64,000 bases of DNA, taken from NCBI RefSeq assembly GCF_000003815.2, contig NC_049990.1:16828075-16892074 (forward strand), written 5' to 3'. This DNA comes from Branchiostoma floridae (lineage: Eukaryota > Chordata > Leptocardii > Amphioxiformes > Branchiostomatidae). Shown in pieces: positions 1-13,000 of the stretch. The position numbers were made by a program, and so were the translations under genes. Position 1 is the stretch's first letter, and the number at the start of each line of letters is the position of its first letter. Under the pieces are notes generated by a model. That model was not told where the DNA came from and made no database searches. It was given only the letters and a program-made list of their open reading frames with translations.

Positions 1-68
1 CGCATGGTAGAATAGGGGTGATATATTCTAACAACATGTAGAAAGGGGTTTGAGATTGCGATTACGAC

Positions 69-430
69 GCTGCATAGTAGTTAAGACTTACTGCACACCT
101 TGTCTAGCGGATGAGGATATTAAGTTAAACTGCTGGGAAGTCGTGCATGGAAGGACAAGGCGAACATAGCCGAATAACATCTAGAAAAGAATGTCGCCAC
201 CACGAAGCTGCATAGTAGTTAAGACTTACTGCATGCCTTGTCTAGCGGAGGCGGATATTATGTTAAACTGTTTGGAAGTCGTGCATGGTAGGACAAGGCG
301 AATATAGCCCTATATCACCTATAAAAGAATGTCGCCACCACGAAGCTGCATAGTAGTTAAGACTTACTGCACGCCTTGGCTAGCGGAGGCGGATGTTATG
401 TGAAACTGCTGGGAAGTCGTGTTGGCCCTT
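69..430. repeat. 138-bp tandem repeat, about 2.6 copies
   Basis: The phrase gctgcatagtagttaagact starts at 69, 207 and 345, giving an exact 138-bp period. Copies differ at scattered positions, and the third breaks off near 420. No coding signal was seen. The array may begin before the window. Confidence 0.9.
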
Positions 431-988
431 TCGGCATGTACCGATGGTTCGTGCGTCATCAATGACGTCATTCGTCAAACCATAGCAGTTTCCCGTCGCT
501 TTGGTCGAACGGCTCTGCAACTTGGGTACTGTCTACGAATAGACTGATCCTGACTGCCAATCACAATTTGCGATTCAACCAATGATATCATATCAATTAG
601 CGGTTCGACCAATCAGAATGTGGCAAGTTGTAGATACATTTGCATGTCGTCATTTTGACATAAGTGGGCGGAGCTATCGGATCGAAGTCCTTTATGTGTT
701 TTGCCGTCTTGCAATCGATAGATTTAGAGGTCAAAGCTGTGCACTTGGCACACGTTGATAGGTATGAGCGGAAGTCGCCGTGTTACATGCGTCTCACGTT
801 GTACAATGATTAATCGTAACATAAACCGGGCGTTCGCCCAACATTGCGCACACATAAAACGTTGAGCATCGACTGTTGAATAACACGACCTCTCGGGCGT
901 TGACCCGCGCTGTTGTAAATTGTTCGGGCTCACAGTCCAATCGGATAATCCGTCAAAGTTCAACACGTAGGCCTGCTTTCTTGTTGGG

Positions 989-1340
989 NNNNNNNNNNNN
1001 NNNNNNNNNNNNNNNNNNNNNNNNNNNNNNNNNNNNNNNNNNNNNNNNNNNNNNNNNNNNNNNNNNNNNNNNNNNNNNNNNNNNNNNNNNNNNNNNNNNN
1101 NNNNNNNNNNNNNNNNNNNNNNNNNNNNNNNNNNNNNNNNNNNNNNNNNNNNNNNNNNNNNNNNNNNNNNNNNNNNNNNNNNNNNNNNNNNNNNNNNNNN
1201 NNNNNNNNNNNNNNNNNNNNNNNNNNNNNNNNNNNNNNNNNNNNNNNNNNNNNNNNNNNNNNNNNNNNNNNNNNNNNNNNNNNNNNNNNNNNNNNNNNNN
1301 NNNNNNNNNNNNNNNNNNNNNNNNNNNNNNNNNNNNNNNN
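989..1340. other. Assembly gap (352 N)
   Basis: Run of N. The apparent open frames crossing it are artefacts of the unknown bases. Confidence 0.99.
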
Positions 1341-2049
1341 TATATACGAGTTATACATGTACGTGGGGTTATCAATAAGTCCCCGACTTTACCGAGAAAA
1401 AATAAGCACAGCTCAGATTTCGAAGCATAGATGTCAAGTATAAAGTCTTATATAAATATGTACCAAAATTCAAATTAGTGTGATCATTACTTTGCAGGCG
1501 ACACCCAGTAACGTTAGGTGAGGGAGAAGGAAAAAAACGTGGACAATTGACCTGACCTGAGTGTGTGGGTCAATTTGCGCTGCTGGAAGTTAAAAACCCA
1601 ATTCTTTTTGCTTGAAATAGGAAGAGAATCATTATCAAACATTTTGACAACGTCTTTTGTTAATTTATGGCATGGGAAACTAGACCCACACATGTCTGAT
1701 CACAATTCACACAACTTTTTTCTCGCCACTTACCTTCTAATTTAGAAAAAACGAATGCCTGGAAAGTAATGACTCCAATGATTTGTAATTTGGAGGATAT
1801 TGATAAAAGACTTCATACTATGAAGTTGTGCCTGAAAATCTGAGTTGTGCTTGTTATTTCTTGGTGAGGCCAAGAACTTATTGAACCCCCCTCGTATATG
1901 CCTCTCTAACTCTAACTAAGAACCATATGTTTATGCTGCTATTGAGAATGAGCACGGTATATATTTTCCTTACGATCTATGCCTCACCATACAATATACT
2001 AATAATAATACCAGAACGTCAGCGTTATCTCAATAAAGAAGCACACGAA
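1341..2049. other. No gene recognised
   Basis: AT-rich sequence between the gap and a tandem array. I see no exon with splice sites, no RNA gene and no clear repeat structure. Confidence 0.5.
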
Positions 2050-2640
2050 ATTGCCAACTACAGTCTTCCTCAAAATTGAAATGACCAATCACCCACGATC
2101 ACGTAACCTAACATACACGTAACGTCAGCAAAATGCCAGGAAGTTGGTACCGTCCGCTGCCTTTTAATTCATGGCCGGTCGCAAGGCGTTGAATGTCAAA
2201 TCCCAACTGCAGTCTCCCAAAAATTCAAATGAACAATTACCCACGATCACGTGACCTAACGGACACGTGACGTCAGGAAAATGCCAGAAAGTTGATATCG
2301 CCCGCCAACTTTTCTTTCGCTTTGGCCGGTCACGAGGCGTTGAATTTATAATTCCAACTGCAGTTTTCCCCTAAATTTAAATGAACAATCACCCACGATC
2401 ACGTATCCTAACGTACACGTAACGTCAGCAAAATGCCAGGAAGTCGGTACCGTCCGCTGCCTTTTATGAGTTATGGCCGGTCGCGAGGCGTTAAATTTTG
2501 AATTCCAATTGCAGTTTTCCCCTAAATTTAAAGGACCAATCACCTACGATCACGTGATCTAACAGACATATGACATCAGCAAAGTATCAGGAAGTTGATA
2601 CCGCCCGCCGCCTCCGCTGGGTGATGGCCGATTACGTGAC
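2050..2640. repeat. Degenerate ~150-bp tandem repeat, four copies
   Basis: Four copies start near 2052, 2200, 2351 and 2502. Each begins with a variant of CAACTGCAGTTTTCCCCTAAA and contains CACCCACGATCACGTRACCTA, followed by CCGGTCRCRAGGCGTT. Every copy contains CACGTG- or ACGTCA-like cores (E-box and CRE-like). That could be chance or regulatory. Confidence 0.8.
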
Positions 2641-2920
2641 GTCTGTCGCATAGTATGGCGTCATCAAGTTGCATAGTATGGCGTCATCAAGTTGCTTTTA
2701 ATGGATAACTTTCCAGAATATCATATATTATATCGGCCCCATAAAATGTCTAGACGAAGGGTACAGAATATTCAGTCGATGACTTTGGGACCTGTTGTGA
2801 TACGCAGCTTTAAATCAAGCCATATAGCACGAGAGTTTATTGCTCGGCTGTAGAGTTGGTAGTTTTATTATACTGACTGTGGTATATGTCTAGACATTAA
2901 CTAGGGGACACAACCTTGCA

Positions 2921-3270
2921 CAGGGCTTAAAATACTTTTTTTCTGCATACCTGCATGGTGCAGGTAACATTGAGAATTACCTGCACCAGACAAACTTTAC
3001 CTGCAACACTCTGAATTTAGGAGGTATGAATCATACTAAAATTGTTCAGGAACCATTGCTATTTTTTCTTTGAATTTATATTTTATAGGTAGTAACATTC
3101 AATGCAACTAATAACAATCCACATGCACTTACATCATAATTATGACATTTATGTATAAAACCCAGCACATGGACCAGTGCAGGTTAGGTGCAGGTAGACA
3201 CCAGAATTACCTGCACAGCTGCAATTTTACCTGCACTGACCTGCATATGTAGGTGGTATTTCGAGCCCTG
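2921..3270. mobile_element. MITE, TIR CAGGGCTYRAAATAC, copy 1
   Basis: A 350-bp element with terminal inverted repeats: it starts cagggcttaaaatac and ends gtatttcgagccctg. TTGCA directly flanks both ends, which could be a 5-bp target duplication. The interior is built from repeated ACCTGCA words. A related copy lies at 56271-56614, and a different interior with the same ends lies at 13122-13479. Confidence 0.8.
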
Positions 3271-3991
3271 TTGCAATATATACCGTTGAGGTCGGCAGTC
3301 TGTACAGAACCCAGTCATAAATGATTGTTGCTGTCAATGTGCTCTTGAAACATACAGCTCCAACGTTTTAAGATTATATCTAACATAAGTGGTATTCAGT
3401 TGGCTGGTATCTCCCACATTAACGATTCCATGTGCGATATTGCAGGAGTAACTCTATCTCAGATGCCAATAGAAAGCACTTACATGTAGCTCAAATACTT
3501 CTTGATGATGCAAAAGGATGTTGACTTCTGGGAATTAATGACGTAGTCTGACCTGATTACGGCCTAGCGTTTTGAATTAGAATACATTTTTTTAGAAAAA
3601 GGAAAAGTTTTTAAGGGCCACGGGATGAAACAAAATCTTTAGTTTTACTTTAGCTTTTAGCTTTTTTTAAAAATCGCAAACGAGTTTGGGAACTCAATTA
3701 TGATAAAGACATTTGGTATCAAGCTTTGTCATATGCAATGCAAATAACAAATTTTTTATCTTTTTTGTCAACGGATCTAGACCTTCAAAATGTTTCGTTA
3801 TATTGCATCATTTTGTTCTTGCATATGGTTCGTTTTCGGTACAAGTTTGTATTCTAACTATTTTTATTTTTACTCTCATGTCTCTTTTTTTTTTTTAAAC
3901 TGATGACAGCACTGTAATATAAGTGCGTGATAAAGTCCGATGTGATTGTTTTCTCATTTTAATAAAAAAAAACATTTTGTGACCCCCTCAG

Positions 3992-4092
3992 TTGCTGCCT
4001 GATGGTTCGACCCCGTTACACCTGGCCTGTCGAGAAGGCTTCCACGATGTGGTGGACTATCTCATTGTCAAGGGCGCGGATATCAACATCAG
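3992..4092 (+). CDS. BCOR: BCOR-like gene, ankyrin-repeat exon (first visible)
   Basis: The acceptor follows CCCCCTCAG and the donor is GTGAGC. In phase 0 it reads [20 protein letters not shown]..., a textbook ankyrin repeat ending GADINI, and leaves phase 2. Ankyrin repeats at this end are not part of vertebrate BCOR, so fusion to the downstream exons rests on phase continuity alone. Confidence 0.75.
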
Positions 4093-7000
4093 GTGAGCAA
4101 AATATCAAACTTTTTAACCTTCGCATGTGTTAGTAAAGACATTCTGAAAGAAGACCAAAGCTATCGACTTTGAACAAAAAATGTCCTGCATAAATGTTCG
4201 GCTGATTTCACGGGCCCGTCCAGTGCAGCTTCCGGGACGCGGCCAGATAGACACGTGACCGTAGCAATGGGTCGTAAGTGCCAGATAAACTGTGACATTC
4301 CCCGTCTCTGTTCAATGTCGGACGGTTGGTTCTGAAATCTCGTTTCTTAAGTTTGTATGCTGCCAGGAAACCGGAAAAATCTGTTCAAAGCTGCCATAAG
4401 TAAAAACAAAACAAAATAACTTTAAAAAAAAAACAAAATAACTAAAAATAAAAATCACATTCATAGGACATTGAAACGCATTTTACATAAATATTTTAGA
4501 AGTATAAAAAATAGCACATTTATGCGCTTTGTTCAGCTTGAGGACATCAATGTGAGGTGGGAAAAAATCAACTTTTTAATCTTTCTGCATTGTCAGAAAA
4601 CTTAGTATACAAATCTTTGTGAAAAGCTGCTAGAATACAAAGTGGTGATGATAAAGCTACATAATGAATTAGTGATCAAGATAATTCATAAAGTACTAAA
4701 CTACATAACAGTTGAAACATGCCTCCAATAACATGTTCAAACGATACTGTCATACATGAATTAGCATACAGCACAAATTATGGAAAATACCTTTTATGAG
4801 TTATTACTTTTATATTTTCATTTTATGAAACCAAAAAGAGCAGATATAAAATCTGATCATTGCACCTTCCAATATCTTTCTTTTTTTCAGGGATTCTGCC
4901 GGGAAGACAGCTTTGCAATATCAAGCACAAGCTGCAAATAGTACGTTAGCTGCAAATGGATCATTACAAGCATCGGAAGAACAGGTGAATACTGGTTTAG
5001 AATTATATTTGACCATGACACGATTGTTGGATGGCAATGTGATTCCTTCGTGAAACGAAGGTTTGTAGTCAGTGCTGTTTTTATGTCAGTGGGTCGTTTG
5101 TCAGCCTGATAACTGGGGAACGCGTGGATGAATTGTTTTGATATTTGGTATGTGGGTAGGATTAGACATGACAAAGGAATTGTAGGAATTGCTTTACGGC
5201 AGGGCGCTCTGGCGGCGTGTTATGGCACTGCAGCGGAACTTCCGGTTTTGCTATTTTTTTGTATTTTGTAATTGTTATTTTTTTCAATCATTGATGTGTT
5301 CATTTGACGTACACATTTGCAAGATATTTAAAGGCAAATCAATCGCAACAATTTAATAGAAATCAAATATGTACTTTTTGACGTTTTCGAGTGACGATAC
5401 TCTTCTTCAGCGTCAATAGAATGAGCTAGCAGAATATAACAATGATAGTAGAAGTAACTGGAAAGACCAGTTGAGCATGTCAAAGTCACTAAATTATCAA
5501 AACCGTATGCAAATGTCACTCGTATGTAAATTAGAAGAGTGATGTCATTTGAAACGTCCGAAAGTAAATAATAATAGTACAATTAACTAGAAAAAGCAGT
5601 TAAACATGTCAAAGTTACTAACTCGTAAATATCGTATGCAAATGTCACTCATATGTTAATTAGAAGAGTGATGTAATCGAAACTTCCGAAAGTACTATCA
5701 CAACTAACTAGAAAAGCCAGTTGAACATGTCAAAGCCACTAACTCGTAAATATCGTATGCAAATGTCACTCATATGTTAATTAGAAGAGTGATGTAATCG
5801 AAACTTCTGAAAGTACTATCACAGCTAACTAGAAAAGCCAGTTGAACATGCCAAAGCCACTAACTCGTAAATATCGTATGCAAATGTCACTCATATGTTA
5901 ATTAGAAGAGTGATGTAATCGAAACTTCTGAAAGTACTATCACAACTAACTAGAAAAGCCAGTTGAACATGCCAAAGCCACTAACTCGTAAGGATCGTAT
6001 GTAAATGTCACTCATATGTAAATTAGAAGAGTGATGTAATCGAAACTTCCGAAAGTACTATCACAACTAACTAGAAAAGCCAGTTGAACATGCCAAAGCC
6101 ACTAACTCGTAAGGATCGTATGTAAATGCCACTCATGTGTAAATGAGAGACGTTATAAACTCCCAGAAGTAAGTGTCCGATTACCATCCAGCTGTACATA
6201 TTGAGTTGCCTTTGAGACATACCATCCTCAAGTGTTCAATTTTTTTTTTCTTTTCCAGGTGAGATATACTTGTATTAAATTGTTTCTGCCAGTTCATTAT
6301 TGTGGCACTGAAAAAGAGTGATGGGTGTCACTCGAAACGTCCGGAAGTACATCTCCGTTTTAATCCAGTTGTAGAGATTGAATTCTATTTGAATTGGTTT
6401 ACCTGAATGCCTTACCTCTATGAACGTACTTTTGAGACTTATTTGTTCCTGCATTTTGTTTTATAACAGCCAGAGGGCGCTGTAGATGAGGTGAACAACC
6501 AGCTGAAGGCATCAAGGTGCAATGGCCAGGATAGCACTGCAAACAAGAGAACGGCTGAATCATCTACCACCTCCTCGCTGCCACAGGACACCAGGCCGTC
6601 GCTTGCTGCTAGTAGTACTCCCAATCTGATGAAGCTGCATAGCCTAAAACAGGCGCTCAGTACCACGCAGAGCAAGAGAAAGAGAGAAGGGAAAGATCAC
6701 AGCTTCTCAAACAGCAAAAGAATACCCGGTCAGAACGGCGTTCACAGCTATGGCGACAGTGCCAGATCCACTACAAGGTGGTCGCCAGAAGCAAAGCGAA
6801 TCTCTTCAAAAGACGTGAGCGCTTTTAAACACATGGGTGAAGATGATAGACATAGCAGAACAGTTGCTCAATACACGCCAACTCCAATCTCCACATTGAA
6901 CGGATCCAAAGCAAAAGAAACAGAGACAACCGTTCTTGATGATTTGGTAGAAGAGATGCCATCTTCGCCTATGACGGTAACCCTTCCTGGTAGCATCATC

Positions 7001-10000
7001 AATGCCGTATCAAAGGTGAACGGAAATTCGACAATCCGAAGTAGTAGAACTCCAGAGAACGATGAGAGAAAGTCTATGATGGTAAGGCATGAGAGTAAAG
7101 TTGGTTACAGAGATCCACGAATCACATCAAGAGAAGGGAGGCTTGCCGGTATCCATGTAACCAAAGACCCAAGACTCGCATCAAGGAAAGTCGTTTCCCC
7201 GCTGCTGAAAACAGCTTCTGAATCGTCATCTATTAAATCAAGTGCAGCAGTATCTAATTATGAAAGGGTAAAACCTGTAACTGAAGAAAGTCCTCCGGGA
7301 TTTCAGCCAAAGAAAGTGGCAGAGGAGAAAGTATCTGAAAGCAGTGTTAATGATACGGGAAAACTGGCCTCGCAGCAAAATTCACACGGTGTTAGAAGAC
7401 ACCTAAAGGTGTATTCATCAAGAAGAAGCAAAGAGAAAAGAGACGCTTTGGATTCGAAACAAGATGCCCGTAGCATGGCTGAGGAAATAGCAAGAGACTT
7501 GTTGCACATAATTCCCTTGTCTGAAACCAAAGCTTCAGCGGTGACGTTACAGTCTTCAGAAAGTGTGAGATCTGTAAGGACGTTGAAAGATAACAGTGGT
7601 GACACCTCAGATGAAGAGAACTTGCGTAGACCTCCTCCACTTTTACATAAAAGCATTTTGACTGGCATGCCAAGCGATGTGGACGCTGAAAGCCATGACA
7701 TTTCTCCCACAATGACTAGTGGTACAGAATATGGGATGGAAACCCATCGCAAATCCCTGGCAAAGAGCGAAGCTGCCGAAAATGACAACATGTCCGACCT
7801 TACAACTCCGCTCCAGATCCGTATTCCTAAACCGAGGGAAGCCATCTTACAGAGGCACGCCTTGCCTCCTGAACTCAGTCCGCAAGGAGACAGCCACTTG
7901 CTGCAGACTTGCACAGGTGATGAGAACGGACCCTTAGACTTGTCTTTGAAGAGGAATGGTTCCACCCCATCCCATGGACAATCTACAGGAAGCTCGAAAA
8001 TCCGAAATACCTTGCAGCCGCCCGTCCTCTCCCCGAAACCGATTCCTCCGATTCCTTCCGCACTGGAGATGGCTTCACTTCGCACACGTTCCTCCCCAGC
8101 GTTACTGTCCCCTGACATCGCTCGCTCTCCCGTTCCAATCATGCAAGACTCCCCGCTGTCCGAAACAGCACGCCATTCCCCCAACACAGTCATGTACAAC
8201 CCCCTCACCTTGCCAATAGCAAGAGGCCTTTCAGGCCGACCGGAACAGCCTCAGATTTTACCCCCTCTACCAAGGAGTGAAAAGATGAGCCACCCTGGTG
8301 TAACCCCAATTGGAGCCTCAACTGCCCATGGCATTCCCATGGCAACGGTGGTTCCAAGTGTGGTTAGAAACTGGGGAGGGTATACCCAGAATGGCAATGG
8401 TATATCTGAAGGCGCTCCTACTAGCAATGTGTTCATGAGACCATCAGCATCTGATATGATGGGTCTTCTGGCATCAGCCAGTGTGCTCACCCGCAGGACT
8501 CCAACGTTAGAGCAGCTGCTGAAGACGCCATCGATGGTGAACAAATCACAGTCTGCTCCCGTTCTGAGCACTGCTGCCACCCCATCTGCCTCGGTTACCA
8601 CGGCAATGCATCCCATGATGGCAACTTCAGTCCAGAGCACGGCAACGGTTAGTTCTCCACCAATGACAATCTCTAAGCATCTCGCTGAGGCAACACTGGT
8701 CCGGCCTATTGCAACGTCATCCCAGCACGCAACTCACACGGTAACGTCTGCCTTTACTCACGCAGTCCAGCCACTCAAGAGCTCTTCCCAAACTACCGGT
8801 TTGCTGAACGTACAGGCAAACACAATGCCATCCCTTCAAGCAGCTCTTCCATTCGACAAGGAGCCTGTCGTCCACGGAGCATCAACCCTGGTGAAAGCTT
8901 ATTCCAACTTTGAGCACGCTCCAGCCAAAACAGCCACCCAAGTACTAACTTGTCAACAAGATTCTCCTGAGCGATCATTGTCACACGACAGGCCTGGTAC
9001 AGTCAGGAGTACAAAGAGAGAGGTGCAGTTGGAGGGACTGGCTTCTAGAAACAGTGATGCTAAGATCTCTAGCAGTCCTAGTAAGGTACACGAATCGAGT
9101 AAGCTGACAGTACCTGTATCGTCGCCGCACCCTGTTCTCGTGGTGCCACCAATGGTTGTCGATTCCGGGTCCTCACCGTCAGAACGTAACATATGGTCCA
9201 AGTTGATGCCGCTTGGACCTCCTGCGAACAGTCCGAGGAACATAGCCAACAGCCCTCGCGACGCACGCGAACAGGAGGTGGCAGAGATTCTCTCTAACAT
9301 GTCCACCCCCCTGGGGTCACCAGCTCCCCCACCCATGGAGTCACCATCCCCCTCTCCCCACCCCAGCACTCCGCCAAGAGAGGGAAGGGTTTTGCTGGGG
9401 GAGGGAGAGCCCAAACACGTGGGTGCCTTCCCGTGTTTGGAGAGCATGCTCCAAAAACCTCCATTGTCACTCTCAGATAACACACCTGAGGCACCCAAGA
9501 TGTCGACCCCAACTAGGACCTTGTGTGCCATGCAGCAAAGTCAAGTAAAGACCAGGTTCTCCCCTCCAGCTAAAATCAGAATCAGCCCGGACTCAAAAGT
9601 GAGGACAAGCGTGCCTGCAAAGCTACGACCCGGCACTGACTCGAAAACAGAACAACAAGTTTCTCACATGACAGAATCTCCAAACAGAGCAAACGAGCCA
9701 CTCTGTGGAGAAAAACAACCAATGCCAACGATCAAGACAGAACCGACTGAAGCTAAAGCAGGTAAGGAGCAGGCCAATGTCTCACCAATGAGACTGTCAA
9801 GATCACCGCACTCGCGACCACCTTCTACCTGCATCCGAACCACCCCAGCCAACATCGCTGCTATTCTATCGATGAAGTCCAACATCTCTCCGCAACGAGC
9901 TCTGTATCCATTGGTACCCTCCAACACTAACGCCACCACAAATTCCGTCTCGACGTCTGGACTTCCATTCACAAATCTAGGCTTTTCGTTATCGAAAATG

Positions 10001-13000
10001 GGACAATTGAATTCCTCCTCTGGCATTGGACCAAACACCCCGTCTCCTGCGTTTACAAGCAGTACACCTTCGAGCGCAACAGGAGTATCACAACCGTTAG
10101 ACTCAAACGTCAAGTACAGCCACTCTCAAACGAGCACACTTCCAGAGCGCAGACCAAGCGTGGAAGGTAAAGTTGTTTCTCAGTGTACGGATGAAGATAT
10201 GACTCAAAGCCGTGACTTCGACAAAATGTCGAAGAAAGAAGAAAAGTTGGATATCCATCGTTCAGCCACTGATCTCCCTACGACTGAAGCAGTTTCTGTT
10301 GCTTCATCACTTGATGTTTCTGTTGCTTCACCAAGCAACCAATCAGCTAACAGTCCTCCTGCTCCAGTAAGAGAGCCCTCTGATAGGTCAGAAAGTGTGA
10401 CGTCAACACCAGAAGCTATTGTTGTGCTGGATACAACAACAACAACAAATGGGTCTACTAAAAAATTAAGAAAATTCACAAAATTGTCAAACAGAGCAAG
10501 AAGACGAGAAGACAGATTAAAAGAAATCGCAAGCAAATCGCAAAGAACTCCTGAAAAGTTGCCTAAAGAGAAGACTAAAGGTCCTAGAGGTTTGACTGTT
10601 ATTAAAAGGACTTCTGAACAAGATGACCAGGACTGTCAACAAGATATGTCAGACTACTCCACAGATAACAGAAGGTATGCTTTAAGAAAAGTTATACAAA
10701 ACATCAAAACATCGTTGTATCATTATGTAATATTTAGAAGCAGATAGACAGCAGTTTTCACAAAAGTATTGTGCAATCATTTTCAAACTAAAAAGAGACA
10801 AAAATACCCATGGATGATGTAGTGTTGTTTCATGTTTAGAACTTGCTGAAATCTCTAAAATACTCGATGAATGTGTTAGTATGTGGCTGTGTTTTAGTGA
10901 AAGAAGTTCACCATCATGTTGGTGTAAACACTAAGTTTTTTTCTTCTCAATACTTTGTTCAGGGACTCAGAGTCCAGCGCTTTCAGTGACGCAGCTGACA
11001 CTAACATGGGCGGTCTCCAACGCAGGAGGTACGGGAGACGGTCGGGCCCGCTGTCACCGCGGCAGGAGAGGGAGTTCCGCCGGCTGAAGGACTCGGAAGG
11101 GTTCGTCCGAGACAAGAAACCTCCTAAGACGATGAACCTGTATGAAGACACGTCCTTGCTGGGCAGGGAACAGAGATACCTACAGGTATAGATATGTTGA
11201 CCTTGACCTAGAGACCCTGGTTATATTAAGTGGGATTGTTAGTACCCCTACTCTTTACTATAAGTGTGGTGGGTCCTTTAACGTGATTAAGGTGTGGGTC
11301 TCCTTACGGGGCCTGCAGTAGGCGTTTATCGAGTCAAGTGAGGAAATGGTCTTTCCTAAGGGCACAACATCGGGGCCAGTCAGGGATTTCAACTTAAAGT
11401 ACCTCCAACTTGTGAGTCAACAACTCTATTTCACCTAGAATAGGACGCATATAGGAAGTTAAGCTAAGGGCGCAGCCCACCGTACATGCAATTTGTCCGT
11501 ACGTTTTTTTTTTTTTTTTGAGACCACGTCCGCTACGTATTTCTGAAAACGTGGGGAACGACTGGCAAAAGCAGAGAAGGACTACGTCAACGCATGGCAC
11601 ACAAAGTTTTACCTGCACATGAAGTTCTACGGCGTGTCTGCGTGCTCCAAAATCCGTCGGATTCCCTACGAGTTTGTACGGAGGCGGTACTTACCACTTA
11701 CGGATCTCAAAAGATTGCCCACGTTTTGGCACGTAGACAGCACGTATTTTGCACGTACGACTGGTTGTGCCCCTAGCTAAAGAAATGAGTTGACTGAGGT
11801 CGTAATTAGATATAACTTTTTGTATCCTCCCCAAATTCCAGCGTGCCATGATGCGCTTCCAAGAGATGGAACTAGCAGACAAGGGTCTTCCTGTCGAAGC
11901 TGTTGTCAGGAAAACTCCCTCGGCCAAGCCCGTTGGAGTGGCGGGTACCAGAGGCAGAGGCGGGCGGTTCGTCAGTTCACGTCCCCCGTGCGTCACGGTT
12001 CAGCACCACGGTCCAGACCAACCGCCTAAGCCTGGACATCCACGGGGGCGTAGAAGAGGGATGTGGCAACGTGGAGGTCAGTATCATTATAAGAGCTGAT
12101 TTACGTCAATGAAGGTCAGAAGTCCAGGCAATAAGATTCACATTTCAAAACCGTGGCCCGACCGGGCAGCTTTCGGGAACGGAAATATGTGTGATACTAG
12201 AAAGGTAATATTTGCAAGCAAATACAGAATGTTACCTTTACATGCTGTAGTCTAACACTGGCAACTGTTTGTTCATTCTTATTTGAACACATTTCTAAAT
12301 GTAGTGACCCGAGCCCCGCTAGATCTGACATTTGCTACATTATGTAACCGAACACCACATGGTGCCTGCTACTTTACCGGTTACCATGGTGACAGCCGTC
12401 TGGTCCAGGTCGTTGACCTTATTTGTGCGGAGAAGAAGAAACAAAGCAAAAACAATATGTTCCCTTCTGTGAAGGTAACATAATAAAAGACGTGACGCCA
12501 AACTACACAAAACGTGAAGAAAAGATCTCCTCAGACAGTGTCACTGACGAAAGGTAGCGGGTGTTATCTAGAATGTCTGTTTCCAAAACCATATTCATTT
12601 GCTATTTGGCGTTGGCCTGATCTACAGATTCTAAAGAAAATCAAAGGACGTACAACAACAGCGTATGAAAGGGTCCTACGTACGTGGTCAATGGTCAATG
12701 TTTCTGGCTCAGGGAGAAGAGATACTGCTATAATTAGTGTTAGTTAGCCCAGAAGTGGTCCATGTGGACTTGCACTAAGCTCGCCAATAGAATAAAGAGA
12801 TAACCTCTTTGTTTAATGATTCTACAGTTGAACGTCCCCGCAAGAGGAAAAGGACTGTTTCCCGGTCATCAGAGTGCAGCAACACTCCTGTAAGTAAAGC
12901 GTTGATATGTTTTGTGTCATGTTTGGTTCAATGTAAGACCTCGAGAAATACCTTTATGGTTTATCTGGTTTGCTTGTCAGACTTTATTACTTGAAAGGAT

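Noticed and set aside
876-1430. Long open frames on both strands across 876-1430 and 44534-45821
   Set aside because: They run through N gaps; the openness comes from unknown bases.
7303-8208. 301-codon minus-strand frame (and others at 8251-8640, 8953-9531) inside the BCOR giant exon
   Set aside because: Shadow frames opposite a strongly supported exon; composition mirrors the + strand codons.
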